From the IMG/VR virus record IMGVR_UViG_3300047491_000094, positions 1-46,331 of that record: 46,331 nucleotides of DNA. One strand, written 5' to 3'. The notes under the pieces were generated by a model. The model searched no databases and was not told the DNA's origin. It was given only the letters and a program-made list of their open reading frames with translations. This document shows, one piece after another, positions 28,142 to 35,031 of this stretch (the first letter of the stretch is position 1; each line of letters starts with the position of its first letter). The position numbers and the translations under genes were made by a program. Origin of the DNA: a virus.

Positions 28142-28567
28142 ATGGCAGACACTTTACTAGATATCTACGGTAACTTTAACCGTTTAATGGACGCGTATCA
28201 ACGTGATGCTGAAGCGTATAATCAGGCGTACTACTCTGGTAGTCCATTACCTGAACGTCCTGTAGAACCAGATCGTCCTCCATTTCCAGAGTATGGTTAT
28301 GGTGATCCATTACGTGCTGTTAGTCCTTATGAACTTTATCAAACTGCTTTTGGTCGTGGTACTCCTGATGTGTTAACTAACGAAGCATGGTCACTTGCTA
28401 ATATTAGTACACCATTCCTTGCTAGTACACCAGAGACTGCTTACGATAAAGGCAATGTAGCTAAGGTAAATAACCCACTGTCTTACGTAGGTCCACAAGA
28501 GTTTTATACTGGTCAAACAGATGAAACTACTATGAACACTATGCAAGGTCAGAACATTTTCTATTAA
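28142..28567 (+). CDS. Hypothetical protein, Pro/Tyr-rich
   Basis: A 141-residue protein with a helical start (IYGNFNRLMDAYQRDAEAYN) and then a Pro/Tyr-rich middle (PERPVEPDRPPFPEYGYGD). It has no recognised domain. It is the last full-length gene of the plus-strand arm, immediately after the holin, and could be a late virion or lysis accessory protein. Confidence 0.6.
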   Translation: MADTLLDIYGNFNRLMDAYQRDAEAYNQAYYSGSPLPERPVEPDRPPFPEYGYGDPLRAVSPYELYQTAFGRGTPDVLTNEAWSLANISTPFLASTPETAYDKGNVAKVNNPLSYVGPQEFYTGQTDETTMNTMQGQNIFY

Positions 28568-28576
28568 GGAGTTGTT

Positions 28577-28624
28577 ATGGGATGTGGTAAGAAACGTGGC
28601 AAGATGCCACCAAAGCGCAAATAA
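28577..28624 (+). CDS. 15-residue Lys-rich micro-protein
   Basis: MGCGKKRGKMPPKRK, starting 7 bases after AAGGAG. Micro-proteins beginning MGCGKK occur at the ends of late arms in several podoviruses, as I recall, but have no known function. Its last codon runs into the bidirectional terminator. The good ribosome site is the main evidence that it is translated. Confidence 0.5.
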   Translation: MGCGKKRGKMPPKRK

Positions 28625-28626
28625 AA

Positions 28627-28665
28627 AAAGCCCCCTTGGATTTTGTCCTTGGGGGCTTTGTGTTT
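28627..28665. terminator. Bidirectional rho-independent terminator between the two arms
   Basis: AAAGCCCCC (28627-28635) pairs with GGGGGCTTT (28651-28659), nine base pairs, with a further inner GGA/TCC helix. On the minus strand the stem runs into seven T residues; on the plus strand CTTTGTGTTT follows. It sits at the junction of convergent operons and would stop both. Confidence 0.85.
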
Positions 28666-28803
28666 CTAGTCTTTAATTTTTACATAGTGAATACGAACGA
28701 ACAACAAATCAATTGTCATTACGAACGATTCATCTTCATCGCATGGAGGGAACTCTATACCAAGCATTGCTCCTGCAATAAATTGTATTTGAAATAAACT
28801 CAT
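28666..28803 (-). CDS. Small hypothetical protein, last gene of the minus arm
   Basis: A 45-residue protein (MSLFQIQFIAGAMLGIEFPP...) ending FVRIHYVKIKD. AGGAG lies 9 bases upstream and its ATG overlaps the ribonucleotide reductase stop by 4 bases (ATGA). Similar short proteins with a G-I-E-F-P core occur after nucleotide-metabolism genes in phages. Function unknown. Confidence 0.6.
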   Translation of the reverse strand: MSLFQIQFIAGAMLGIEFPPCDEDESFVMTIDLLFVRIHYVKIKD

Positions 28804-30440
28804 ATACCACATACTCCTGAAGTACAAGCACGATCTACGTTCTCTTCAAAGACAACACCTTTGTGTTTGATAGCTTCTTCATAAGGTACTTCTGTTAGAG
28901 GCTGACCGCCACGACTTCCATCTGGATAACAAGTGAATCCCCGTAAGCGAGGGGCGTACTTAGACAGTGTTTCAGCAAATCGTTCCACGTCTGATTCAGA
29001 ATTTCCTTTGCTTCCCCACGCAGGTAGATTAATTGTCGATGAGATTGACATGTCAACGTAATCTTGAATGTCTGCTTGGAACTTGATTCGCTTTTCAAAG
29101 TCATGACTTAAACCATAAGCTGTTTGAATCTTGTTAGGATCTAGACCATACTCTTTGATTAGCTGGTCTGCTGTAGTATCGACGACGTATTCGTACTTCC
29201 ACTTTGTTCCGTCTGTGAGATAACGTCTTTTATAAGCGACCGCGAAAAGTGGTTCAATGCCTGTTGTAGTTCCTGCAAGAATGCCAATTGATCCAGTAGG
29301 GGCAATGGCTCTATACGCGACAGGCTTGCTAATATAGAGTCTCTCACAGTGTTCGTTAGCTGCTGTTTCTGATTCATCTTTGTATACCTTTAACCATTCA
29401 TGGAGTTCTGGTGTTACTTCGTAGTCGTATCCTCGTTGGAGTAACCATGCGTGAATACCCATAAGTCCCAATCCAAGACGACGATTCTTTTCCCGCACTT
29501 TACTAACTTTGTCGTAGGGTAGATCAGCGCGGAGAGTGCCGCAGACGAGGAACTTGCTTCCCAAGGATACAATAGATTTGAATTCTTCCAAATCTTTAAT
29601 ATTAGACATATTGATTGAACCAAGATTGCATACGTCAGAATCATCCGCACTTGTAACTTCTGTGCAAGCATTGCGAAGTGTTTCATTTTGTTTATCACCA
29701 AAGTTAAAGCTAAAGCCGGGTTCACCTGTCATCATTGCTTGACGACAGTTCTGTACAAATGTGTGTAGCTTTGCACGATCTGCATTGTACAACCATTTGT
29801 CATCGTAGTTAACAGAAATGTTGGTCATGTCCAATGGTGCAGGAGCATTAAAGTCTTTGTCTTTACGTGCCTTGGTTTCTTCATCCCAATTCTTTGCATT
29901 TAGAAATGCAGGGATATCTTCATGTAACCAGTTAAGGCTTGCGTAGATTGCACTCCGTCGGCTCCCGCCCTGCATCACTCCCCGACCCACTTCGTTGATC
30001 ATCTGCATCAAAGGAATTGGACCGCTGGATAAACCCCCTGTGCGGCTCAAAGGCTTCCCACTTGGACGCAAAATGCTGTAGTCGATGCCGATTCCTCCAC
30101 CCGTCATTAAGCAACTTACTGCGCGTTGAGTTAGAGCTGCCCATTCTTCCCTCGTATCTTCCTCTGCACGTAGCAGGAAACAGTTATTGAAGTAGCTATT
30201 TTTACGACCAGCATACCATAGGTATCGACCACCGGGTACAAATTTAAACTCTTTAATGTATTGTGCAAGTTGTGTACGTTCGTCCTCTGACATCAGCGGA
30301 CGATCTTTACCCCACCTTGAACCACATACATCTTCTACTAGACGATCAGCTAGTGCATCCCAAGTATCTTCGGGACCTTGTGCATATTTAAAACGGAAAA
30401 TGTTTTCGCTAAAGCTATTTTTGAATCGTTGAATTTGCAT
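28800..30440 (-). CDS. nrdJ: Class II (B12-dependent) ribonucleotide reductase
   Basis: Reduces ribonucleotides to deoxyribonucleotides for phage DNA synthesis. The 546-residue protein has the paired redox Cys residues at C87 (FNNCFLL) and C271 (SDVCNLGS), the radical Cys-x-Glu motif NACTEV (C259, E261), and a C-terminal CTSGVCGI tail (C539, C544) that passes electrons from thioredoxin. No small subunit gene and no glycyl-radical motif are present, so a monomeric adenosylcobalamin enzyme is the best reading. Start 30440 is chosen because the upstream extension overlaps two other genes. Confidence 0.85.
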   Translation of the reverse strand: MQIQRFKNSFSENIFRFKYAQGPEDTWDALADRLVEDVCGSRWGKDRPLMSEDERTQLAQYIKEFKFVPGGRYLWYAGRKNSYFNNCFLLRAEEDTREEWAALTQRAVSCLMTGGGIGIDYSILRPSGKPLSRTGGLSSGPIPLMQMINEVGRGVMQGGSRRSAIYASLNWLHEDIPAFLNAKNWDEETKARKDKDFNAPAPLDMTNISVNYDDKWLYNADRAKLHTFVQNCRQAMMTGEPGFSFNFGDKQNETLRNACTEVTSADDSDVCNLGSINMSNIKDLEEFKSIVSLGSKFLVCGTLRADLPYDKVSKVREKNRRLGLGLMGIHAWLLQRGYDYEVTPELHEWLKVYKDESETAANEHCERLYISKPVAYRAIAPTGSIGILAGTTTGIEPLFAVAYKRRYLTDGTKWKYEYVVDTTADQLIKEYGLDPNKIQTAYGLSHDFEKRIKFQADIQDYVDMSISSTINLPAWGSKGNSESDVERFAETLSKYAPRLRGFTCYPDGSRGGQPLTEVPYEEAIKHKGVVFEENVDRACTSGVCGI

Positions 30441-30594
30441 TATTGTTCTTCTTAAAATCGTTAAGTTCTTTTTCCCATTCTTCATGTTGCAGTTCACGTA
30501 GTAGTGTACGTTTATGCTTACGTTGAATGTGTGCTTCTTTTAGGTTAGGATTCGTAGGTTCCTTCTTCCCGACCCATGATCTCGTTATCTTCAT
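30415..30594 (-). CDS. Small charged protein overlapping the reductase start
   Basis: A 59-residue Lys/Glu-rich helix protein (HIQRKHKRTLLRELQHEEWE). It overlaps the upstream gene by 50 bases and the reductase start by 26, and its start has only a weak GAAG ribosome site. The charge pattern and the continuous frame favour a real gene; function unknown. Confidence 0.45.
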   Translation of the reverse strand: MKITRSWVGKKEPTNPNLKEAHIQRKHKRTLLRELQHEEWEKELNDFKKNNNANSTIQK

Positions 30595-30748
30595 CTTCAA
30601 ACTTTGTAACTAGGTTATCAAAACGTTCTTCAACTTCATCTTGGAATCTTTGTATAATATCCTCAGATGTAATGTTTAGAATTTCTAGAATAGATAGTTC
30701 ATCTAGTTCCTTTAGTCTGTCGAACAGTTCGTTAATTGTTAGGCTCAT
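30545..30748 (-). CDS. Small acidic helical protein
   Basis: A 67-residue protein: ELFDRLKELDELSILEILNI, TSEDIIQRFQDEVEERFDNL and an acidic tail. The L-K-x-L-D-E ... I-L-x-I-x-S-E-D-I-x-x-R-F signature recurs in small early proteins of many podoviruses and myoviruses. Overlaps the end of thyX by 17 bases. Function unknown. Confidence 0.65.
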   Translation of the reverse strand: MSLTINELFDRLKELDELSILEILNITSEDIIQRFQDEVEERFDNLVTKFEDEDNEIMGREEGTYES

Positions 30749-31370
30749 TTACTAATACTCCCCATGATACAGGGAAAAGTTCTTTCATGTTGTTGCTAAT
30801 TTGTTTAGCAATTTCTTGTGTCTCACGTTGAGTATGTGAGTCAAGTCGTAGATTGCACACTCGTGCAAAAGCATATAGACTACCAGACCAGATCCATTCT
30901 GTCATGGTGTTCTGTGGTAAGATCATACGTGCTTGCTCTGCACAAATACCTGCTGCAAGCATGTCGTTGTACTCATTTAGGGCTATTTCAATACAGCTAG
31001 ACCATTGCCCAGATCCAAGTTCATAAGGCACACGCTCATCACTACTACCTTGCTTTACATTGCTGGCTGACTTGCGCCAAGTATTAGGTAGATAGAACTC
31101 AGGCTCAGTACTAACATACCGCCTACTGACTTCATTCCAAGCCAGACCAACAGTATGCTTAACCAACTGCCTAGCAACAAATATCGGAGCTTTAATCCGA
31201 AAAGATGCAAAGGCGTGAGAAAAAGGAGACCAGTGGTTATGAGTAGCAAGGTATGAAATGAGTTTGCTGTCAGCGTCATTTAGTTCTTCCGATGTTTTAT
31301 CAAAGCTAACTCTAGCTGCATTAACTACAGAAAGATCCGTACCTATACTATCTAGTAGGGTTACTTTCAT
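30732..31370 (-). CDS. thyX: Flavin-dependent thymidylate synthase
   Basis: Makes dTMP from dUMP using methylene-tetrahydrofolate, FAD and NADPH. The 212-residue protein starts at ATG 31370, one base after the upstream gene's stop. The ThyX motif appears as ARQLVKHTVGLAWNEVSRRY (66-85): R67, H72, N79, E80, S82 and R84 are kept, while the first Arg of the classical RHR is Lys71, as in many phage enzymes. FSHAFASFRIKAPIFV upstream is also typical. It acts together with the nearby reductase, MazG and the deaminase-like protein. Confidence 0.88.
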   Translation of the reverse strand: MKVTLLDSIGTDLSVVNAARVSFDKTSEELNDADSKLISYLATHNHWSPFSHAFASFRIKAPIFVARQLVKHTVGLAWNEVSRRYVSTEPEFYLPNTWRKSASNVKQGSSDERVPYELGSGQWSSCIEIALNEYNDMLAAGICAEQARMILPQNTMTEWIWSGSLYAFARVCNLRLDSHTQRETQEIAKQISNNMKELFPVSWGVLVNEPNN

Positions 31371-31371
31371 A

Positions 31372-31626
31372 TCACTCACTTTCAAAGGTAATCTCCACAG
31401 TATCTTCTTCGATTGTCCTAAAGAAAATAATATTGTCTCTAGGAATACTAATAGATCCATTCCAACAACCTGATGCTGGATCATAGGTACAAGCTACTTC
31501 AACAAAGTCATCATCTTCATGTACTAAATAACCTAATGTGTAATTAGCTGAAGGTGGTGAAGGTTCTGTACGCCAACCTGAAGCACTACATGCATCTAAC
31601 CATGTGACTTTAACTGCTGGTAACAT
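31372..31626 (-). CDS. Small conserved phage protein
   Basis: An 84-residue acidic protein behind AAGGAA. It reads KVTWLDACSASGWRTEP early, then GYLVHEDDDFVEVACTYDP and a C-terminal IPRDNIIFFRTIEEDTVEIT. This K-V-x-W-x-D-A ... G-Y-L ... I-P-x-x-x-I family is a frequent small early protein in phages that I cannot tie to a function. Its stop is one base from the thyX start, so the two are co-translated. Confidence 0.65.
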   Translation of the reverse strand: MLPAVKVTWLDACSASGWRTEPSPPSANYTLGYLVHEDDDFVEVACTYDPASGCWNGSISIPRDNIIFFRTIEEDTVEITFESE

Positions 31627-31822
31627 TTAACTGTTCCTTTAATTGTTGGATAGTTTCTGTTGCTTCTACAAGTGCTTTGCGTAGTTCTTGATTATTTTTC
31701 ATACACTGACGTAAGGCACTGTAGATTTGCGAGGTTTCGTGGTTAATCGTAAGAGGTGGCTTAACCAGTGCTTCAGCACGAATGCTATCAGCGATTATCT
31801 CCTGATCCTGTAATGGTTCCAT
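31610..31822 (-). CDS. Small helical protein
   Basis: A 70-residue protein with a long C-terminal helix (RKALVEATETIQQLKEQLNV) of coiled-coil type. RBS CGGAAA. It overlaps the mazG-like gene end by 35 bases and the next gene start by 17. No recognised family. Confidence 0.55.
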   Translation of the reverse strand: MEPLQDQEIIADSIRAEALVKPPLTINHETSQIYSALRQCMKNNQELRKALVEATETIQQLKEQLNVTSS

Positions 31823-32120
31823 TGTCTTTCCGTTTAGTTAGTTTAGCATAGTTAATACGCATGGTATCTTCCAGTGTAAATCCAAGAGCATCTGCTAGTC
31901 GAGCACAGTACCAGAGTACATCACCAACTTCTTGGATCATACCTGCCGTATCCATGCTACCATCACGAATCATCTTTTTAACTTTACCTGCTACTTCACC
32001 TGCTTCGCTAGTAAGACCAAGTGCTAGGTAGTAAAGTTCAATGGCTGCGCCTGAACCTGCTTGTGGGTATACAGCAGTCTCTAGTGTTTTAACTTGATAG
32101 TCGTTAGCCTGTAATCCCAA
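31788..32120 (-). CDS. MazG-like nucleotide pyrophosphohydrolase (TTG start)
   Basis: A 110-residue all-alpha protein. TSEAGEVAGKVKKMIRDG and IQEVGDVLWYCARLADALG are the two halves of the MazG metal site (E-x-x-E and E-x-x-D). It hydrolyses nucleoside triphosphates to monophosphates. The start codon is TTG 32120, 5 bases after a strong GGAGGT. No ATG is available in frame before the conserved core. In phages it may tune (p)ppGpp or dNTP pools. Confidence 0.82.
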   Translation of the reverse strand: MGLQANDYQVKTLETAVYPQAGSGAAIELYYLALGLTSEAGEVAGKVKKMIRDGSMDTAGMIQEVGDVLWYCARLADALGFTLEDTMRINYAKLTKRKDNGTITGSGDNR

Positions 32121-32337
32121 TTGACACCTCCATTGAATTATTCTGTGCTGATACTAGTTCTTCATGTGCAATAAGAGCGTTTAGATAATCACGTGCTTTG
32201 TGTAGATCACGTAGACCATCTTTCTCTTGCCAACGGAATACATACTTAATGATGTTACCTTCTGCAAATGGAATCTTTTTTTCTATTAGAAGATCCATTA
32301 GCTTTGTGTCTTTGTAGTGTGTAGGTGATTTAATCAT
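32104..32337 (-). CDS. DUF3310 protein
   Basis: A 77-residue protein with the DUF3310 pattern: an early HYKDTKLMDLLIEKKIPFAE, GNIIKYVFRWQEKDGLRDL and KARDYLNALIAHEE. The family is a standard small phage gene often annotated as nucleotide-metabolism associated, without proven activity. It overlaps the phosphoesterase stop by 4 bases (ATGA) and the mazG start by 17. Confidence 0.8.
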   Translation of the reverse strand: MIKSPTHYKDTKLMDLLIEKKIPFAEGNIIKYVFRWQEKDGLRDLHKARDYLNALIAHEELVSAQNNSMEVSIGITG

Positions 32338-33098
32338 ACTTTAGGATATTTCTTTTTAAGATAGTCAAGAGATACAAACATCTCATCAAACGAACCATTG
32401 TTAACTTCGTGTAGCATTAAAACTCCACGCCAGTGTTTGTTTGATTGATGATCTAGATAGCCTTCATCGTGCTCGTAGCAACTACCTGCGATAATGCAAG
32501 TAATAGTGCTCCCATCAGGACGCTTACCATAAGCCACTTGCCTTCCTTGTTGGTGACCTTGGACACACGACATATGCATCTTTGATACCAATTGATTAGC
32601 TGACGTAGTAGGACGACCCATAACGCCAGTAGGGAAGTAATGGCAATAAGCAACTCCCTCAATAAAAACCGGCTGCAAAAAGTCGTAAACTTCCCAATCC
32701 CCGTAAGGTAAGTCATCATATTTAATTAGTCCTTCCAACTTTGGATCATCGTTAATAGCACGTTGGATTCTGTGCTCATGATTGCCTAGGGTTAAAACCA
32801 TGCGTGGTTTATAAAGCTTGCCCTTGCTACGTTTCTGTTTAGCGTTGTATTCAAACAGCGGTGTAAGCAGTGCTTGCATAGCATCTGTTGCTGCTGCAAT
32901 GTCTTTAATGTAACGTCTGCCTTCAAACGATTTCTTACCTTTGTCGTAGCTACTTAGGCTCTCCATGTCTGCGAAGTCGCCTAAGTGTACTACAACTTCA
33001 GGTTTCTTTTCTACCATGTAATGCCCAATGCGGGTCAGGTATTCAAACTTGTCGCCGTCTTTTACTTGGCTGTCTGGAATTACTAGGTGCTTTGCCAT
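32334..33098 (-). CDS. Calcineurin-like metallophosphoesterase
   Basis: A 254-residue protein with the metal-binding motifs in order: IPDSQVKDGDKFEYL (D8-x-Q, a variant of D-x-H), VVHLGDFADMES, LGNHEHRIQ, and VQGHQQGRQ near 180. The layout is that of phage phosphoesterases related to Mre11/lambda phosphatase. The substrate is unknown; nucleic acid end processing or protein dephosphorylation are options. It overlaps the endonuclease gene by 56 bases. Confidence 0.82.
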   Translation of the reverse strand: MAKHLVIPDSQVKDGDKFEYLTRIGHYMVEKKPEVVVHLGDFADMESLSSYDKGKKSFEGRRYIKDIAAATDAMQALLTPLFEYNAKQKRSKGKLYKPRMVLTLGNHEHRIQRAINDDPKLEGLIKYDDLPYGDWEVYDFLQPVFIEGVAYCHYFPTGVMGRPTTSANQLVSKMHMSCVQGHQQGRQVAYGKRPDGSTITCIIAGSCYEHDEGYLDHQSNKHWRGVLMLHEVNNGSFDEMFVSLDYLKKKYPKV

Positions 33099-33480
33099 GA
33101 TCTTCTGTGATCCATTGTTTAAGTTGTTCTGTGTCTTTAATAGAACACCATTTAAATTCGTGCTTATCTGCCCATTGTGCGTGGGTTGTTTTCATACCAC
33201 CACACTTTTTGTTAGGGTCTGCAAAAACAAATCGTAGATCAATGTCTGGATGTTGTTCTTTGATAAGTACGTATTTTTTCCGTTCGTTATAATCTGCTAG
33301 GTATCCTTTAGTTTCAATGAGAAGACCTTTGAGTAGAGTCCAATCAACTGTGTAGGTATGATTAGATTCAGGAACGATGTAGGGTACTTTAGTAACCTCG
33401 TAGTCATACTCTACATCGAATCCTTTTAAGATCTCTTCAAACTGAAGTTCTAGCTTAGAGCGTCTGCGTTTAACCGACAT
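33043..33480 (-). CDS. Endonuclease I (T7 gp3-like Holliday-junction resolvase)
   Basis: A 145-residue protein with the T7 endonuclease I catalytic arrangement: KLELQFEEILKG (first Glu), TYTVDWTLLKGLLIETKGYL (Asp, then E-x-K). A later FVFADPNKKCGGMKTTHAQW is typical of the family. It resolves branched replication intermediates and degrades host DNA. The basic tail (PSKRRRQV) overlaps the phosphoesterase gene. Confidence 0.87.
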   Translation of the reverse strand: MSVKRRRSKLELQFEEILKGFDVEYDYEVTKVPYIVPESNHTYTVDWTLLKGLLIETKGYLADYNERKKYVLIKEQHPDIDLRFVFADPNKKCGGMKTTHAQWADKHEFKWCSIKDTEQLKQWITEDHGKAPSNSRQPSKRRRQV

Positions 33481-33682
33481 TAACTAAGTCAGAGCCGTTT
33501 GGTTTGTTGGAGTAGTATCCTTCTCCATTCCATTGACAGGGGTACCAGACATCAACGGCTCCATCGTAGATTGCTCCATTGATATATCGTCCATCAAAGA
33601 CTTCATAAATTCTAACTCCCTCTCCATTGCGGGTTTTAACTGGCTTGGTAAATCTAATGCGTGGATTGTTCTCTGTGCCCAT
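33470..33682 (-). CDS. Small conserved phage protein overlapping the exonuclease gene
   Basis: A 70-residue protein starting at ATG 33682 behind GGAG. TKPVKTRNGEGVRIYEVFDG and AIYDGAVDVWYPCQWNGEG form a beta-rich pattern (K-x-R-x-G-x-x-V-R-I ... W-x-P-x-x-W) common in small early phage proteins. Almost all of it (199 bases) lies within the 3' end of the exonuclease gene in another frame. Confidence 0.7.
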   Translation of the reverse strand: MGTENNPRIRFTKPVKTRNGEGVRIYEVFDGRYINGAIYDGAVDVWYPCQWNGEGYYSNKPNGSDLVNVG

Positions 33683-34329
33683 GTTTCTCCTTTGTTTTGC
33701 ATAATCCATAAACATTGTGCGTTCATGATAAAACGTTCATTGTCCCACTCGTATAGGGCAAAGACTTGATTGAGCATGTCAATCTCATCTGTTAAGTGGT
33801 CAATGATCTTTGCAGCTTTAACAGGACCAATCTTATCTACACCAAAAATATTATCTGACCTATCACCAATAAGCATTTGCTTATAGAAGGTACGCAAACC
33901 AGTAAGCTGATCTACATGGGTGTATTCTAATTTGTTCCAGTTAAAGTGCACACCGGGAATCATGAGCAGATCTTTGTCGAGAGAACATACAACAGTTTCA
34001 TCAGTTTGTTCAATACCCAACAGATCATCCGCTTCACAACCTTGACTAACTTCTGCATTCCATTCTTTAATGAGATATTCACGACAGTCCTGTAAATAAC
34101 ATGGTGGTTCTTTGTCTTTGCGATTAGCTTTATATTCTGTGTTAATAGCTTTGCGAAAGTTACCACGACCTGTTAGATATGCTTTGTACTCTTTGCTTTC
34201 AGTAGCTTCTAGAATCTGTCGCATCAACACATCAACACGATAGATAGCTACATCTACAGGGTCATAGTCTTGTACTGTAGCAGCGCATCTAAACGCTACT
34301 AGGTCAGCATCAATAAGAGCAATTGCCAT
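33484..34329 (-). CDS. 5'-3' exonuclease (T7 gp6 / flap endonuclease family)
   Basis: A 281-residue protein that removes RNA primers and degrades host DNA. Motifs: IALIDADLVAFRCAA (first Asp), EADDLLGIEQTDETVV, CSLDKDLLMIPG, and IGDRSDNIFGVDKIGPVKAA (the H3TH-like region of flap nucleases). The catalytic core ends near residue 210. The last 66 residues are Met/Ser/Thr-rich, without family match, and coincide with an overlapping gene. RBS GAG before the ATG. Confidence 0.87.
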   Translation of the reverse strand: MAIALIDADLVAFRCAATVQDYDPVDVAIYRVDVLMRQILEATESKEYKAYLTGRGNFRKAINTEYKANRKDKEPPCYLQDCREYLIKEWNAEVSQGCEADDLLGIEQTDETVVCSLDKDLLMIPGVHFNWNKLEYTHVDQLTGLRTFYKQMLIGDRSDNIFGVDKIGPVKAAKIIDHLTDEIDMLNQVFALYEWDNERFIMNAQCLWIMQNKGETWAQRTIHALDLPSQLKPAMERELEFMKSLMDDISMEQSTMEPLMSGTPVNGMEKDTTPTNQTALT

Positions 34330-34506
34330 TTATACTCGCATCTTAGAATCATAACCACCTTTAACCTTAACAGATGGTGTGTTAAACTTTACATGAGTGT
34401 CTGTTGATCCACAGTTAGGACATTCAACTTTGTCAGTAGATTCAACTAGCTTTTCAAACTCATGTGAACAATCACCACAAATAAAATCATATAGTTTTTT
34501 AGCCAT
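34330..34506 (-). CDS. Zinc-ribbon protein (FmdB-like)
   Basis: A 58-residue protein found by direct reading. MAKKLYDFICGDCSHEFEKL then VECPNCGSTDTHVKF gives two C-x-x-C pairs, the FmdB-type zinc ribbon common in phages. RBS AGGAG is 6 bases upstream. Its stop lies next to the exonuclease ATG, so translation is coupled. It may be a regulator or nucleic-acid-binding protein. Confidence 0.78.
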   Translation of the reverse strand: MAKKLYDFICGDCSHEFEKLVESTDKVECPNCGSTDTHVKFNTPSVKVKGGYDSKMRV

Positions 34507-34536
34507 ATATTCTCCTATAAAAAGTGGGGAGGACAG

Positions 34537-34590
34537 CTACTCGTCTGCCAATTCGTTGATGCCATGTGGGGAAACTAGGAAAATCCACAT
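34537..34590 (-). CDS. Possible 17-residue peptide gene with hairpin over its start
   Basis: MWIFLVSPHGINELADE, with GGGGAG about 10 bases upstream (a further ATG at 34599 would add three residues). The start lies in CATGTGG (34585-34591), which pairs perfectly with CCACATG (34563-34569) inside the gene. The hairpin could mask the start. The peptide is too short to judge by composition, so this is tentative. Confidence 0.3.
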   Translation of the reverse strand: MWIFLVSPHGINELADE

Positions 34591-34619
34591 GTTTAGCATA
34601 CTCCCCTTGCCTAGTTGAC

Positions 34620-34799
34620 TTAAGACTTAGGTAGCTTTAGAAGATCAATAATACCTTCAAGCAAACCCTGCGTATCTTTATGGATTACTTTAGCAGTAGT
34701 CCAATCATCGTTCTGATTACGACCTGAACACTCTAGCATAAAACCATTGTCATATTCGTAAACAGTAAAGCTTTCATCGCGTTTAGTAATTGCTGGCAT
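34620..34799 (-). CDS. Small hypothetical protein
   Basis: A 59-residue protein (MPAITKRDESFTVYEYDNGF...) with a C-terminal KVIHKDTQGLLEGIIDLLKL. I start at 34799, one base after the upstream stop. An ATG at 34847 would add 16 residues but overlaps the previous gene by 47 bases. It resembles small single-strand-associated early proteins only in size. Function unknown. Confidence 0.6.
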   Translation of the reverse strand: MPAITKRDESFTVYEYDNGFMLECSGRNQNDDWTTAKVIHKDTQGLLEGIIDLLKLPKS

Positions 34800-34800
34800 T

Positions 34801-34965
34801 TTAGATACTTTCAATTGAGTAGCCTTGGGCTTTGAAACCACCTTCATAAATACCTAGACTGCGTAGCAATTTGCGTACTGCATTCTTAGCTTCGTCATAT
34901 GAGGTAAAACCTGACTTGAATTCTTTGGTAGTTAGCTTGCGATTATTTTTCTTTACGATATACAT
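34801..34965 (-). CDS. Small basic protein
   Basis: A 54-residue protein: MYIVKKNNRKLTTKEFKSGF followed by SYDEAKNAVRKLLRSLGIYE. AAGGA lies upstream of the ATG. The Y-D-E-A-x-x-x-V-R-K-x-L-R helix is a common short phage module. It follows the SSB terminator and so starts a new transcript or relies on read-through. Confidence 0.6.
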   Translation of the reverse strand: MYIVKKNNRKLTTKEFKSGFTSYDEAKNAVRKLLRSLGIYEGGFKAQGYSIESI

Positions 34966-35000
34966 AGTGTGTCCTTTCTTAAGGGTTAATTACTGTAACC

Positions 35001-35022
35001 AAAAAGGGTACGATTGTACCCT
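35001..35022 (-). terminator. Rho-independent terminator after the SSB gene
   Basis: On the minus strand AGGGTAC, loop AATC, GTACCCT, then a run of T. The seven-pair stem and T run (35001-35005) begin about 10 bases after the SSB stop codon. Confidence 0.82.
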
Positions 35023-35031
35023 AATTGGGTA

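Noticed and set aside
31055-31279. Leu-rich membrane-like frame inside thyX
   Set aside because: It is an alternative frame on the same strand as thyX without a ribosome site; its hydrophobicity is a frame-shift artefact.
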